Below the pieces are notes generated by a model, which ran no database searches, was not told where the DNA came from, and saw only the letters and a list, made by a program, of their open reading frames with translations. A stretch of DNA of 64,000 nucleotides from an uncultured Devosia sp. GTDB lineage: Bacteria; Pseudomonadota; Alphaproteobacteria; Rhizobiales; Devosiaceae. Positions 32,519 through 40,980 of the stretch are shown here, piece by piece. A program made the position numbers and the translations under genes. Within the stretch, counting starts at the first letter, position 1. Each line of letters begins with the position of its first letter. The DNA lies in assembly GCF_946479885.1 (NCBI RefSeq), contig NZ_CAMLHM010000009.1, forward strand, positions 1 to 64,000. The letters run 5' to 3'.

Positions 32519-32944
32519 ATGAACGATTTCAACGCCAAGGTCGTCGCCGATTTCAACCGCAAGGGCGGCAAGCCAGGCGGCTACTTCAAGAATGCCCCCG
32601 TCCTGCTGCTCCACGCCATAGGCGCCAAGTCCGGCGAGCCCCGCATGCAACCGCTGATGTATCTGCAGCGCGAACCAGGCGGCCCCATCTATATCTTCGC
32701 CTCCAATGGCGGCGCCCCCAGGCACCCGGCCTGGTTCCACAATCTGGTCGCCCATCCCGATATCGACATCGAGATCGGCGACGGCACGACGATAGAGCGC
32801 GTGCCTGTCCACGCCCGCGTCCTCGATGGCGAGGAACGCGCGACCGTCTATGCCGAGCAGGCCGGGCTGTTTCCGCAATTCGCGGGATATGCCCGGAAGA
32901 CGACGCGTGAATCCATTCCCGTGGTTGAACTGACGCGTCGCTGA
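32519..32944 (+). CDS. Nitroreductase family deazaflavin-dependent oxidoreductase-like protein
   Basis: 141 residues of the DDN-like split-barrel family (DUF385): VLLLHAIGAKSGEPRMQPLMYL, YIFASNGGAPRHPAWFHNLVAHPDI and the C-terminal TTRESIPVVEL are characteristic. Actinobacterial relatives use F420; members in alphaproteobacteria often have unknown cofactors. The frame is open upstream, but MNDFN with a nearby GGGAA site is the better start. Monocistronic and divergent from ilvA. Confidence 0.87.
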   Translation: MNDFNAKVVADFNRKGGKPGGYFKNAPVLLLHAIGAKSGEPRMQPLMYLQREPGGPIYIFASNGGAPRHPAWFHNLVAHPDIDIEIGDGTTIERVPVHARVLDGEERATVYAEQAGLFPQFAGYARKTTRESIPVVELTRR

Positions 32945-33016
32945 TCCCAGCGCACCTGCTTGCCATTTGTTCCGTATTTGTTCTATCCTGCGACATCAGG
33001 TTGAGTCCGCGGGAGT

Positions 33017-33307
33017 ATGGGCATGTTCAAGCAGCAACAATCGGTCGGGCAGGCGCCGGAGTCCAAGCTCAAGACGCTGGTGGTGCTGAGCGCCTTCGTG
33101 CGTGACGAGGAGGGTGAATTGCGGCCCGCCTTCGAGCCGCGCGAGCTGCCCTCCGCCGACAAGGCCAAGATGGATGCCCGCCGCATGGCGGCCCAGGGCA
33201 CCTATGCCGGCGTCATCAGCTGGTCGCGCTCCGCCGATCTCGTCAATGGCGAATTCGGCGATCCGGTGGTCCTGTTCCAGCACGGCGACGTGCCGGATAT
33301 GGAATGA
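33017..33307 (+). CDS. Small conserved-type protein of unknown function
   Basis: 96 residues, no signal peptide or membrane segment. Notable: a FVRDEEGELRPAFEPRELPSADKAKMDARRMA region and an acidic C-terminus GDVPDME. Codon use matches neighbouring genes. A second ATG at 33023 has better spacing from the GGGAG site and may be the true start. Resembles small hypothetical proteins of Hyphomicrobiales; function unknown. Convergent with another small gene. Confidence 0.65.
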   Translation: MGMFKQQQSVGQAPESKLKTLVVLSAFVRDEEGELRPAFEPRELPSADKAKMDARRMAAQGTYAGVISWSRSADLVNGEFGDPVVLFQHGDVPDME

Positions 33308-33331
33308 GCGCCCGGTTCCCGCTCGACGCGC

Positions 33332-33559
33332 TTAGGGCTCTTCGGTCTTGGCATAGAGGCGGACCATGGTCAGGGGCTGGCCGATAGGCTGCCAATAGAC
33401 CTTGGCGACCAGGTCACGCTTGGCGCCGCTTCGGACGACCTGAATGCCCAGGGCGTCGCGCGCGGCGGCTTCGGGAGATTGCGCGCCGTCGATGACGATG
33501 TCGGTATCCTCAAGCGGCGCATCCTGCCGCAAGTCGACCACGCGAAAGCTCTTTGTCAT
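33332..33559 (-). CDS. Small protein of unknown function
   Basis: 75 residues: MTKSFRVVDLRQDAPLED at the N-terminus, EAAARDALGIQVVRSGAKRDLVAKVYW in two adjoining stretches, and a C-terminal TMVRLYAKTEEP. It has no signal or membrane segment. Coding potential is supported by codon bias and its fit in the gap between the 96-residue gene and the TetR gene. Function unknown. Confidence 0.6.
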   Translation of the reverse strand: MTKSFRVVDLRQDAPLEDTDIVIDGAQSPEAAARDALGIQVVRSGAKRDLVAKVYWQPIGQPLTMVRLYAKTEEP

Positions 33560-33631
33560 GCGCCCAGTCTAGGGCGCATCCTCGGCAATGACCAGCCTGC
33601 TGACCTGCGTCCAGAGCAGGGCTGGTTTGTC

Positions 33632-33672
33632 TCAATCAAATGATTGATTGATGCGATGGCGCGGTGTATAGG
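33632..33672 (+). promoter_or_regulatory. TetR operator overlapping promoter
   Basis: A perfect 7-bp inverted repeat TCAATCA-N6-TGATTGA (33632-33651) overlaps a promoter, TTGATT (33644-33649), 17 bp, TATAGG (33667-33672). This places the transcription start near 33679, so the upstream GTG at 33664 cannot be the TetR start. The arrangement fits self-repression of the tetR-MFS unit. Confidence 0.7.
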
Positions 33673-33702
33673 CTCCTCCGCCTTGATCTGAAGCCCAAGC
33701 AT

Positions 33703-34308
33703 ATGACCGCCGAACCCTCGACATCAGGCAAGCGTGAAAGTGGCGATGATCGCCGGGTCGCCATTGCCCTGGCGGCGCGCCAGATCATCATCGAGAAGGG
33801 GCTCGAGGGCCTGCGCACGCGCGACATCGCGGCGCGGGTCGGCATCAATATCGCTACGCTGCATTACCACGTGCCGTCCAAGGAGGCGCTGATCGCGCTG
33901 GTGGCCGACTCGCTGCGCCAGGATTTCAAGGCGCAGGCGCTCCGCCACCCGCGCGACGGCAAGAATGCCCTCGAGCGGCTGCATCTGGAGTTCGACGACT
34001 TCCGCGAAGCCGTAACGGAGATGCCCGAGCTCATCGTGGTGTTGACCGAACTCATCGCCCGGGCGCGGCGTGATCCGGTCGTCGCCTCGATCATGATCCC
34101 GATGCGCGAATATTGGCGCAACCAGATCGCCGACATCTTCCGGCTCGGCCTATCCGATGGCTCGTTCCGTCCGGACATCGATCCGGAAGCGGCCGCGCTC
34201 ATTGCCACCGGCGCCCTGTCGGACTGCTGGCGCCGCACCGACCTTTCCCTTCTCCAGCTCGAGCAGGTCCTGACCGAGCTGGAACACGCCTTTATCCGTA
34301 GATCCTGA
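33703..34308 (+). CDS. TetR-family transcriptional regulator
   Basis: 201 residues. An N-terminal HTH (LRTRDIAARVGINIATLHYHVPSKEALIALV) and an all-helical ligand domain. The start at ATG 33703 is chosen because the probable -10 element lies within the longer alternative. It lies 15 nt before an MFS drug-efflux gene and is probably co-transcribed with it, repressing both via the upstream dyad until a drug-like ligand binds. Confidence 0.9.
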   Translation: MTAEPSTSGKRESGDDRRVAIALAARQIIIEKGLEGLRTRDIAARVGINIATLHYHVPSKEALIALVADSLRQDFKAQALRHPRDGKNALERLHLEFDDFREAVTEMPELIVVLTELIARARRDPVVASIMIPMREYWRNQIADIFRLGLSDGSFRPDIDPEAAALIATGALSDCWRRTDLSLLQLEQVLTELEHAFIRRS

Positions 34309-34323
34309 GACGAGGAACTTTTC

Positions 34324-35817
34324 ATGTCCGCTCACACCCACCAACCGGGGGCTGATGCCCCACCCGATCCGCGCCGTTGGCTGGCGCTGTTCATCCTGCT
34401 CATCGCCAATTTCATGAACCTGATCGACGTGACCATCGTCAATGTCGCACTGCCCTCCATGCGCGAGGGCCTGGGCGCCACCGATAGCCAGATCGAATGG
34501 GTCATTGCCGCCTATATCCTGGCCTTTGCGCTGGGCCTTCTGCCCTTCGGTCGCCTGGGCGATATCCTGGGTCGCACGACGCTGTTCCTCTGGGGCGTCG
34601 CCGGCTTTACCGTTGCTTCGGCCCTTTGCGGCATGGCGCCCAATATCGAATTCCTGATCGGCGCGCGCGTCGTCCAGGGTCTTGCCGGCGCAATGATGAC
34701 GCCACAGGTCATGGCGATTGCCACCGTCACCTTCCCGCCCCATGAGCGCAGCCAGGCCTTCTCGCTGTTCGGCCTCTCGGCCGGTCTTGCCGCGGTCTGT
34801 GGCCCGCTCCTGGGCGGCGTGCTGATCTCGGCCAATCTGTTCGGCCTCGATTGGCAGCCCATCTTCCTGGTCAACATTCCGATCGGCATTGGCGCCGTCG
34901 TCGCCGGCTGGTTCTTCATCCCGCGCCTGCCGGGCCATGCTGGCCTGCGCAACGATTATGTCGGCATCGGCCTGTTCGGGGCTGGCATTCTGGCGGTGGT
35001 GTTCCCCATCGTGGAGGGCCGTGCCTATGGCTGGCCGCTCTGGGCCTTCGTCATGATGGCCGCCGGCGTCGCCCTGCTCGTCGCCTTCGTGCTGTGGACC
35101 CGCAATCGTGCCGCGGCCGGCCAGTCGCAACTGCTCAACTTCGATCTCATCACCAACCGGCAGTTCATGTTCGGCGCCTTTGTCGTCACCGTGTTCTCCT
35201 CCGGCATCCCGGGCATGTTCATGGTGATTTCGCTGCTGCTGCAGGGTGGCTTCGATTTCACCCCGCTCGAATCGGGCCTCACCAATACGCCGTTCTCGGT
35301 CGGCGTATTGATCGCCTCGGCCATCGCCGGTCGCTTCGGTTCGCGCTACCTGCGTGGCCGCCTGGCGGTTGCCGGCGCCTTGCTGGCTTTCGGCATCGCC
35401 TGGCTGCACTTCTATATTGCCAGCGTGACCGACAGCATCGACCACTGGGCCTTCCTGCCGCCGCTGCTGATGGCGGGCATCGGCCTGGGCCTGGGCTTCT
35501 CCTCGCTGTTCCAGCTGGTGCTGGCCAATGTGCCGCCCCGCGATGCCGGCGCGGGCTCGGGGGCCCTGCAGGCCTTCCAGCAGGTCGGCGGCGCGCTGGG
35601 CGTAGCCATTATCGGCCAGATCTTCTTCAGCGATCTGGGCAACAGCTTTGCATCGGGCGGTACCCCGCATGCAGCCTTTGCCGGCGCCTCGAGCCTGGCC
35701 CTCTGGTATGTGGTGGGCAGCTTCGCCCTGGTGCTTCTGCTCTCGCCCCTGTTCAAGGGCCCCAAGGCGGGGCCGGGACGCGGCATGCCGGTCCAGCCGG
35801 TGCTGGTCGAGGCATAA
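34324..35817 (+). CDS. MFS multidrug efflux transporter, DHA2 (EmrB/QacA) type
   Basis: 497 residues, about 14 membrane segments. The opening FMNLIDVTIVNVALPSM is the DHA2 TM1 signature, and LGRTTLFLWGVAGFTVAS and GLAGAMMTPQVMAIA carry motifs A and C equivalents. A proton-driven drug exporter of the inner membrane. GAGGAA precedes the ATG. It is second in the tetR unit and ends before a strong terminator. No membrane-fusion EmrA partner is adjacent. Confidence 0.92.
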   Translation: MSAHTHQPGADAPPDPRRWLALFILLIANFMNLIDVTIVNVALPSMREGLGATDSQIEWVIAAYILAFALGLLPFGRLGDILGRTTLFLWGVAGFTVASALCGMAPNIEFLIGARVVQGLAGAMMTPQVMAIATVTFPPHERSQAFSLFGLSAGLAAVCGPLLGGVLISANLFGLDWQPIFLVNIPIGIGAVVAGWFFIPRLPGHAGLRNDYVGIGLFGAGILAVVFPIVEGRAYGWPLWAFVMMAAGVALLVAFVLWTRNRAAAGQSQLLNFDLITNRQFMFGAFVVTVFSSGIPGMFMVISLLLQGGFDFTPLESGLTNTPFSVGVLIASAIAGRFGSRYLRGRLAVAGALLAFGIAWLHFYIASVTDSIDHWAFLPPLLMAGIGLGLGFSSLFQLVLANVPPRDAGAGSGALQAFQQVGGALGVAIIGQIFFSDLGNSFASGGTPHAAFAGASSLALWYVVGSFALVLLLSPLFKGPKAGPGRGMPVQPVLVEA

Positions 35818-35820
35818 GTC

Positions 35821-35846
35821 AAAGGGCGCCCACGGGCGCCCTTTTT
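35821..35846. terminator. Bidirectional Rho-independent terminator
   Basis: A 10-bp stem AAAGGGCGCC/GGCGCCCTTT with a 4-nt loop, ending in TTTTT on the plus strand and beginning with AAA (T-run on the minus strand). It serves the MFS gene and its edge coincides with the stop codon of the convergent monooxygenase. Confidence 0.85.
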
Positions 35847-37078
35847 CATTGCACCGGTTGCTTGAGCGGCGTGCGGTCCACGCGAAAGGCGTAGAGCTTT
35901 TCCTGCATCCGCGCGCCCAGCGGCATGAACAGTGGCAGCATGAGATCGCGCAGGCGCAGGGCCAGCCAGGATTGCGCCCGTTTCTGCGAGCCCACGGCGC
36001 GGCCGATGCTGATGGCTTTCTGCACGCGGTCGCGCCGCAGTCCCTCGAACCGCGCAAAGGCCGTGGCGTGGTCGGGTGCGGCCACCAGGCACGCCGCAAG
36101 CACGATGCCGTCTTCCATCGCCAGCGACGCGCCCTGCCCGGAATGGGGCGCCACGGCGTGGGCCGCATCGCCCATCAGCAGCACGCGACCGGCCGACCAG
36201 TGCGGCAGCTCGGGCATGTCGTAGATGGGATAGTGCCGGTCGACCCGTGCCGTCGCCGCCAATATGGCTGCCGTGTCGAGCGGGTCGCCATCATGCATGG
36301 TTGCCAGCTTGTGGGCAAAGGCGGCGCCATCGGTGACCGGGGTCGTTTCGCTTTCCGGCGCCGGGTAGGAATTGAACCAGTAGACCGCTCCCTCGGCCTG
36401 CTTGATGTAGCCGAAAAAGCCGCGCCGGCCGAACACCATGTTCATCACCCCCTGTGTATCGGCCACGCCCGGGGCCGGCGTAAAGCCGCCGGTGCCGATA
36501 AGGCCCGAATAGACCGGCTGCGGCAGCTCGGGAAAGACCAGCCGTCGCACTGTGGAGCGCAGGCCGTCACAGGCCAGCGCCAGGGCAAAGTGCCGCTGTT
36601 CGCCATTCACCGTCAGCACCACCTCATCGGAGTCCTGGGTGATATCGGCGATGGCGGCACCGTGGTGGACGGTGATGCCGGCAGCTTGGGTGGCGTCGAG
36701 CAGTACGCCCGCCAGCGCGCCGCGCCGAAGGGTGATCGAGCCTGCGCCATACTTGTCGGCCTGCTCGGCATAGTCCACCAGCGCCAGCCGCTTGCCGGCC
36801 TCATTGAACACGGCGAGGCCGCGCGTCGGCAGGCCCGCGGCAGTGACCTGATCGAGCAGGCCCAGCGCGCGCATTGCGTTGCAGCCATTGGGCGCCAGCG
36901 TCAGGAACAGGCCCTCGTCGCGGAGCTGTTGCGGCTGGTGGCGCTCGAACACGACCGGCTGGAAACCGGCGTGCTTGAGGGCCAGGGCGGTCGCGAGCCC
37001 GCCAATGCCGCCGCCGCAGATCGCAATGGTGGATGATGTCGACAGAACGCTTGCAGCGCGTGATGCGATGATAGACAT
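35846..37078 (-). CDS. FAD-dependent monooxygenase (PHBH/UbiH fold)
   Basis: 410 residues. FAD-binding GGGIGG (22-27), the DG motif in ALACDGLRSTVRR, and the second FAD motif GDAAHAVAPHSGQG in VLLMGDAAHAVAP. The family hydroxylates aromatic or polyketide-like compounds with NAD(P)H and O2. An extra 15 residues at the N-terminus may mean a later start. It is divergent from a MarR gene 52 bp away with a shared operator, pointing to inducible turnover or detoxification of an aromatic compound. Substrate unknown. Confidence 0.92.
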   Translation of the reverse strand: MSIIASRAASVLSTSSTIAICGGGIGGLATALALKHAGFQPVVFERHQPQQLRDEGLFLTLAPNGCNAMRALGLLDQVTAAGLPTRGLAVFNEAGKRLALVDYAEQADKYGAGSITLRRGALAGVLLDATQAAGITVHHGAAIADITQDSDEVVLTVNGEQRHFALALACDGLRSTVRRLVFPELPQPVYSGLIGTGGFTPAPGVADTQGVMNMVFGRRGFFGYIKQAEGAVYWFNSYPAPESETTPVTDGAAFAHKLATMHDGDPLDTAAILAATARVDRHYPIYDMPELPHWSAGRVLLMGDAAHAVAPHSGQGASLAMEDGIVLAACLVAAPDHATAFARFEGLRRDRVQKAISIGRAVGSQKRAQSWLALRLRDLMLPLFMPLGARMQEKLYAFRVDRTPLKQPVQ

Positions 37079-37096
37079 TGTACGAACGCCTTATTA

Positions 37097-37119
37097 TTAG
37101 ATAATCTAACAATTAGATG
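37097..37119. promoter_or_regulatory. MarR-type operator
   Basis: TTAGAT-A-ATCTAA is a perfect dyad at 37097-37109, followed by a third half-site TTAGATG at 37113-37119, all within the 52-bp divergent gap between the monooxygenase and marR genes. The position implies control of both by the MarR protein. Confidence 0.6.
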
Positions 37120-37130
37120 ATCGAACTAAA

Positions 37131-37652
37131 ATGTCAAGCCTGAGCAAGGATGCCCTGATCGCTGAACTCGGCACGCTGGTCATGCGCTGGCAGGATGCCA
37201 CGCAGCGCTACGATGAGGCGGTGGGTGCCCGCTGGCGCCTCAACGCCTCGGAACGGCTGTGCCTGAGCTTTCTGATGCATGGCCCCCAGGCCGCCAGCGC
37301 CATCGCCGCCGAAACCCGCCTGACCCCGGCGGCGGTGACAGCGCTGATCGACCGCCTGGCCGAGCGTGACTTCGTCCGCCGGCTGGCCGATCCCAACGAT
37401 CGGCGCAAGGTCATGGTCGAGCTGGCGCCGGCCGCCTATGCGCTGGTCGAAGAGGCCTATGCGCCGCTGCAGGTGGCCGGGTCCGCCATGCTGGCACGGT
37501 ATAGCGAGGCCGAACTGGCCGCTTTCGCCCGCATCCTGGCCGATTCGATCGCCCAGCAGCAGCGCTTCACCGAGCAACTGGCCTCAGATGAGCCCCAAAG
37601 CAAAAGGCCGCCCAGCGGGCGGCCTTCGAAACGGGACGGGGATGGGGCCTAG
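37131..37652 (+). CDS. MarR-family transcriptional regulator
   Basis: 173 residues with a winged helix (SAIAAETRLTPAAVTALIDRLAERDFVRRLADPNDRRKVMVEL in pieces: recognition helix TPAAVTALIDRLAE, wing DPNDRRKV). No clear ribosome-binding site precedes the ATG, which lies 12 nt after the last operator half-site, so the mRNA may be nearly leaderless. The Arg/Pro-rich C-terminal tail (residues about 155-173) is encoded by the hairpin that terminates the opposite gene, and the ends overlap by 4 bp. Confidence 0.88.
   Translation: MSSLSKDALIAELGTLVMRWQDATQRYDEAVGARWRLNASERLCLSFLMHGPQAASAIAAETRLTPAAVTALIDRLAERDFVRRLADPNDRRKVMVELAPAAYALVEEAYAPLQVAGSAMLARYSEAELAAFARILADSIAQQQRFTEQLASDEPQSKRPPSGRPSKRDGDGA
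37604..37626 (-). terminator. Rho-independent terminator of the outer-membrane protein gene, inside marR
   Basis: A 10-bp perfect stem AAGGCCGCCC/GGGCGGCCTT with a 3-nt loop. On the minus strand it continues as TTTTGCTTT. It lies wholly within the 3' coding end of the convergent marR gene. Confidence 0.8.
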
Positions 37653-38311
37653 AACTTCCAGGCGAGACCGGCGCGAACCACCTGGTTGCTCGGCTCGCTG
37701 GTGCCGCCGCCGGGCACATTGTTGACGCCATAATGCGTCCAGGTGGCGTTGAGGCGCGCCATGATGTTCTGGGTGATCATCATGTCGACGCCCAGCCCGA
37801 GCTGGAAGCCGCCGGCCGTAAAGGCCGTATCGACGCCGCGGCTGGGGGTGAAGTCAAACCGACCCCAGGAATAGCCGACCGTGCCATAGGCCAGCACATT
37901 GGGCGCCACCGGATAGCCCAGCGTCGCGCGCACTGCCGCGTCCCACTTGAGCGCGCCGTAATTGGTGCCGCCGTTGAATTCGAACTGCGTCGCCACATTG
38001 TTCACTTCGGCATCGACGCCGAGCACGAACCAGTCGCTGAGCTGGTAGCGATAGCCGGCGAACACGCCCGCACTGCCGCCGATATCGCCGAGCAGCTGCT
38101 CGCCAACAAGGATGCCGGGCGCGATTTCGTGGCTCTTCATGCCGATCAGGCTGCCCTGGGCGCCGACATAGAACCCGTCCCACGCCGAGTAGCTCGGCTG
38201 GTACATGCCGCTGGTGACGACCGGCGCCACCATGGACTGAGCCTGCGCGGCCACGCTCGTACCGAGCACCGCAACCACGGCCAACGCCGCCAACTTGATC
38301 AATGAACGCAT
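37649..38311 (-). CDS. Outer-membrane beta-barrel protein (Omp25/Omp31-like)
   Basis: 220 residues. The signal peptide ends at VAAQA (about 24 residues). The mature part shows alternating strands (WDGFYVGAQGSLIGM, GVFAGYRYQLSDWFVLGVDAEV, TLGYPVAPNVLAYGTVGYSWG) and a C-terminal phenylalanine (VRAGLAWKF) as recognised by the BAM machinery. Similar small barrels are major surface proteins in Hyphomicrobiales. Monocistronic with a strong terminator. Confidence 0.9.
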   Translation of the reverse strand: MRSLIKLAALAVVAVLGTSVAAQAQSMVAPVVTSGMYQPSYSAWDGFYVGAQGSLIGMKSHEIAPGILVGEQLLGDIGGSAGVFAGYRYQLSDWFVLGVDAEVNNVATQFEFNGGTNYGALKWDAAVRATLGYPVAPNVLAYGTVGYSWGRFDFTPSRGVDTAFTAGGFQLGLGVDMMITQNIMARLNATWTHYGVNNVPGGGTSEPSNQVVRAGLAWKF

Positions 38312-38457
38312 TACAAAAAAGCCCCCCGCACCTGATGGCTAAAATTTGCCACGACTTGTCCGAACCGGGCTAGCGCAGAAGCGCCACACCCCGGTCAAAT
38401 CGACCGAGCTGTGACAAATGGTTAGCAAAGCGTCAACCGCTGCGGCGGCGCGGTCGG

Positions 38458-39309
38458 CTATTGCCAGAACGATCGCAGGCGTTCGCTGACGCAGCGCTGG
38501 CCTTGCAGGCGTCCCGCTATGGCCGCGGGCCGGCCCGATGCCGGGTTCATCTGGCCGCCTGTCGCCGCGAGTGCGCTCATCGTCTCTTCATCGGGGTGGA
38601 TCACCTCCACCTCCGCGCCGGCGGCCTGCAGGGCCTCGACCGCCGTGGCGAGGGTCACCAGCCGCATGGCTTGCGGCGGCGCGATGAGGGAGAGGATCAG
38701 CACCCGGTCATAGCCGGTGGCCAGGTCCGCATTGTCGCCGGAATGGTAGCCGCCGTCGAAATAGTGGTGGCCGTCGAACAGCATGGGTGGCGCGCCGAAA
38801 GCGGCGGTGGTGGCGATAACAGCGTCCACCAGGTCGATGCCGCTCTCGCGGTCGAAGGCGCGCCGCTCGCCGGTTTCCGTATTGATCGCGGCAATCAGCA
38901 CGCGCCGTTCGGGCCAGGCTCGCACGGGAAGCTGGCTGGCGACCGCTTCCCGCCGATCGGTGCCTGGTCCTGGCGAAACCGCCAGCGCCAGCGCGCCGTA
39001 GCGGCGAAGAATGTCCGTGGTGCTGCCGCCGGCCTGCTTTGCCGCTTCCACGCCGTCGCGGATGCGGGCCCAGTCGATCTGGCCCGGCCGCTCGGGGCGC
39101 GGTCCATCCGGCCCGACCCGCCCCTGATAGATGTCCTCGAGCGTCTGCCCGCTTGTCATGTCCACCGCCACCCTGGCGCCAGCGGACGTGCCCACGAAGA
39201 GGTCGGCATCGCGGATATCGAGACCCGCATCGGCCATGCCGGTGATCAGGCCAATCTCCCACGAGCTCGCGACATAGCCGCCGCCCGCCAGGACCAGGGC
39301 ACGCCGCAT
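38458..39309 (-). CDS. Patatin-like phospholipase
   Basis: 283 residues. Oxyanion-hole glycines Gly9-Gly11 (LVLAGGGYVASSWEIG), nucleophile Ser42 in GTSAG and a catalytic Asp in the DGG motif (YFDGGYHSGDN). The family hydrolyses phospholipid or acyl esters with a Ser-Asp dyad. No signal peptide, so it acts in the cytoplasm or by another export route. Followed on the same strand by the barrel gene and preceded by argB at 25 bp, which may drive it. Confidence 0.88.
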   Translation of the reverse strand: MRRALVLAGGGYVASSWEIGLITGMADAGLDIRDADLFVGTSAGARVAVDMTSGQTLEDIYQGRVGPDGPRPERPGQIDWARIRDGVEAAKQAGGSTTDILRRYGALALAVSPGPGTDRREAVASQLPVRAWPERRVLIAAINTETGERRAFDRESGIDLVDAVIATTAAFGAPPMLFDGHHYFDGGYHSGDNADLATGYDRVLILSLIAPPQAMRLVTLATAVEALQAAGAEVEVIHPDEETMSALAATGGQMNPASGRPAAIAGRLQGQRCVSERLRSFWQ

Positions 39310-39334
39310 GGTGCTCAGGGCGATGGCTCCAACC

Positions 39335-40237
39335 TCAGCGCACGATCAGCGTGCCGGCGCCGAATTCGGTGAACAGTTCCACCAGCACCACATGGGGCAT
39401 CTTGCCGTTGAGGATCACCACGCCCTCCACGCCATTGTCGAGCGCTTCCAGGCATGTTTCGACCTTGGGAATCATGCCGCCCGAAATGGTGCCGTCGGCG
39501 ATCAGCTGCTTGGCCTCGCTCACGCTGAGCTCGGGAATGAGCTTGCCGTCGCGGTCGAGCACGCCCGGCACGTCGGTGAGGAACAGCAGGCGCTTGGCGC
39601 CGAGCGAGCCGGCAATGGCGCCGGCAAAGGTATCGGCATTGATATTGTAGGTATTGCCGTCACGGCCGGGCGCGACCGGGGCGATGACCGGGATCATTTC
39701 CGAGCGCGCCAGCAGGTCCAGCAGCGTGCGGTCGACCTCGACCGGCTCACCGACAAAGCCCAGATCGAGCACCTTCTCGATATTGGAGGTCGGGTCCTTG
39801 ACGGTCTTTACCGCCTTCTTGGCGAAGACCATGTTGCCGTCCTTGCCGCAGAGGCCAATGGCCCACTCGCCCTCGGCATTGATCAGCGCCACGATTTCCT
39901 TGTTGATCGAGCCGGCCAGCACCATTTCGACGATTTCCATCGTCCGCGCATCGGTAACGCGCAGGCCGCCCTCGAACTTGGATTCAATGCCCAGATTCTT
40001 CAGCATGGAAGCAATCTGCGGCCCGCCGCCATGCACCACGATCGGATTGACCTTGCTCTGCTTGAGCAGTGCAATGTCACGCGCAAAGGCCTGGCCGAGC
40101 TTGAGGTCGCCCATGGCATGGCCGCCGTATTTCACCACGACGGTCTTGCCCTCGTAGCGCTGCATATAGGGAAGCGCCTGCGCGAGAATCCCCGCATCGT
40201 GGCTGAACCGGTCCGTCTCTGAAGTCTGATCTGTCAT
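39335..40237 (-). CDS. argB: Acetylglutamate kinase
   Basis: 300 residues. [39 protein letters not shown] and [13 protein letters not shown] identify the amino-acid kinase that phosphorylates N-acetylglutamate, the second step of arginine synthesis. The [20 protein letters not shown] region matches the arginine-sensitive type. In rhizobia it normally follows engB directly; here 4.6 kb of opposite-strand genes lie between them. Confidence 0.96.
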   Translation of the reverse strand: MTDQTSETDRFSHDAGILAQALPYMQRYEGKTVVVKYGGHAMGDLKLGQAFARDIALLKQSKVNPIVVHGGGPQIASMLKNLGIESKFEGGLRVTDARTMEIVEMVLAGSINKEIVALINAEGEWAIGLCGKDGNMVFAKKAVKTVKDPTSNIEKVLDLGFVGEPVEVDRTLLDLLARSEMIPVIAPVAPGRDGNTYNINADTFAGAIAGSLGAKRLLFLTDVPGVLDRDGKLIPELSVSEAKQLIADGTISGGMIPKVETCLEALDNGVEGVVILNGKMPHVVLVELFTEFGAGTLIVR

Positions 40238-40428
40238 GGACGACCCAATCTGTTGGCAAAGCGGCGCAAAAAAGACCGCAACGGGTCTAGAACATCAATG
40301 CCCAAAGGAAAAGACGATTATGCCGCATTTGCGCATTGATCCAATTTGCGCTCTGCTGCGTTATCAGGCGTCAAAGATCGCCGGGGGCAAAACCGGCGGC
40401 GCGGCTCGCTTGGGAGGCAGACCAGTTC

Positions 40429-40980
40429 ATGACCACGACAACGCCGTCCCAGGAGATATCAGATCTCATCGCCCGCTGCGCCCTGCGCGACCGGGCGGCG
40501 TTCCGTACGCTCTACGAACGCACCAGCGCGAAACTGTTCGGCGTCACCCTGCGTATCTTGAAAGACCGTTCGGAGGCCGAGGAGGCCATTCAGGAAGTCT
40601 ATGTGAAGATCTGGCAGCGCGCCGATCGCTATGTGGCCGGCAATACCAGCCCGATCAGCTGGCTGGTCGCGGTAGCGCGCAACCATTCACTCGACATTTT
40701 GAGGGCCCGTCGCCCGGTCGCCGACGATATCGACGTGGCGCTCGAAATCCCCGACAGCGGTCCTACTCCGGAACGCGCCGCCGAGGATAATGATGAACGG
40801 GGCCGCATCGATTACTGCCTGGGCACGCTCGAACCCGTTCGTGCCGACGCGGTGCGCGGCGCCTACCTCGATGGCTATAGCTACGAGGAACTGGCGACGC
40901 GCTTCGCGGTGCCCCTCAACACGATGCGGACCTGGCTGCGCCGGAGCCTCATCAGACTGAAAGACTGTTTGACAGCATGA
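40429..40980 (+). CDS. ECF RNA polymerase sigma factor (SigK-like)
   Basis: 183 residues. Sigma region 2 (LFGVTLRILKDRSEAEEAIQEVYVKIW, with DRSEAEEAIQEVY as the -10 recognition part) and region 4 (DGYSYEELATRFAVPLNTMRTWLRRSLIRLK). The upstream part of the frame lacks family similarity, so MTTTTPSQE behind GGGAGG is taken as the start. Its end overlaps the anti-sigma gene by ATGA, so the two are coupled. A FAS1 gene follows on the same strand, which resembles the mycobacterial SigK-RskA-MPT70/83 regulon. Group assignment is inferred. Confidence 0.92.
   Translation: MTTTTPSQEISDLIARCALRDRAAFRTLYERTSAKLFGVTLRILKDRSEAEEAIQEVYVKIWQRADRYVAGNTSPISWLVAVARNHSLDILRARRPVADDIDVALEIPDSGPTPERAAEDNDERGRIDYCLGTLEPVRADAVRGAYLDGYSYEELATRFAVPLNTMRTWLRRSLIRLKDCLTA

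Noticed and set aside
33664..33702. GTG start for the TetR gene
   Set aside because: The likely -10 element (33667-33672) lies within it, so the mRNA would not contain this codon.
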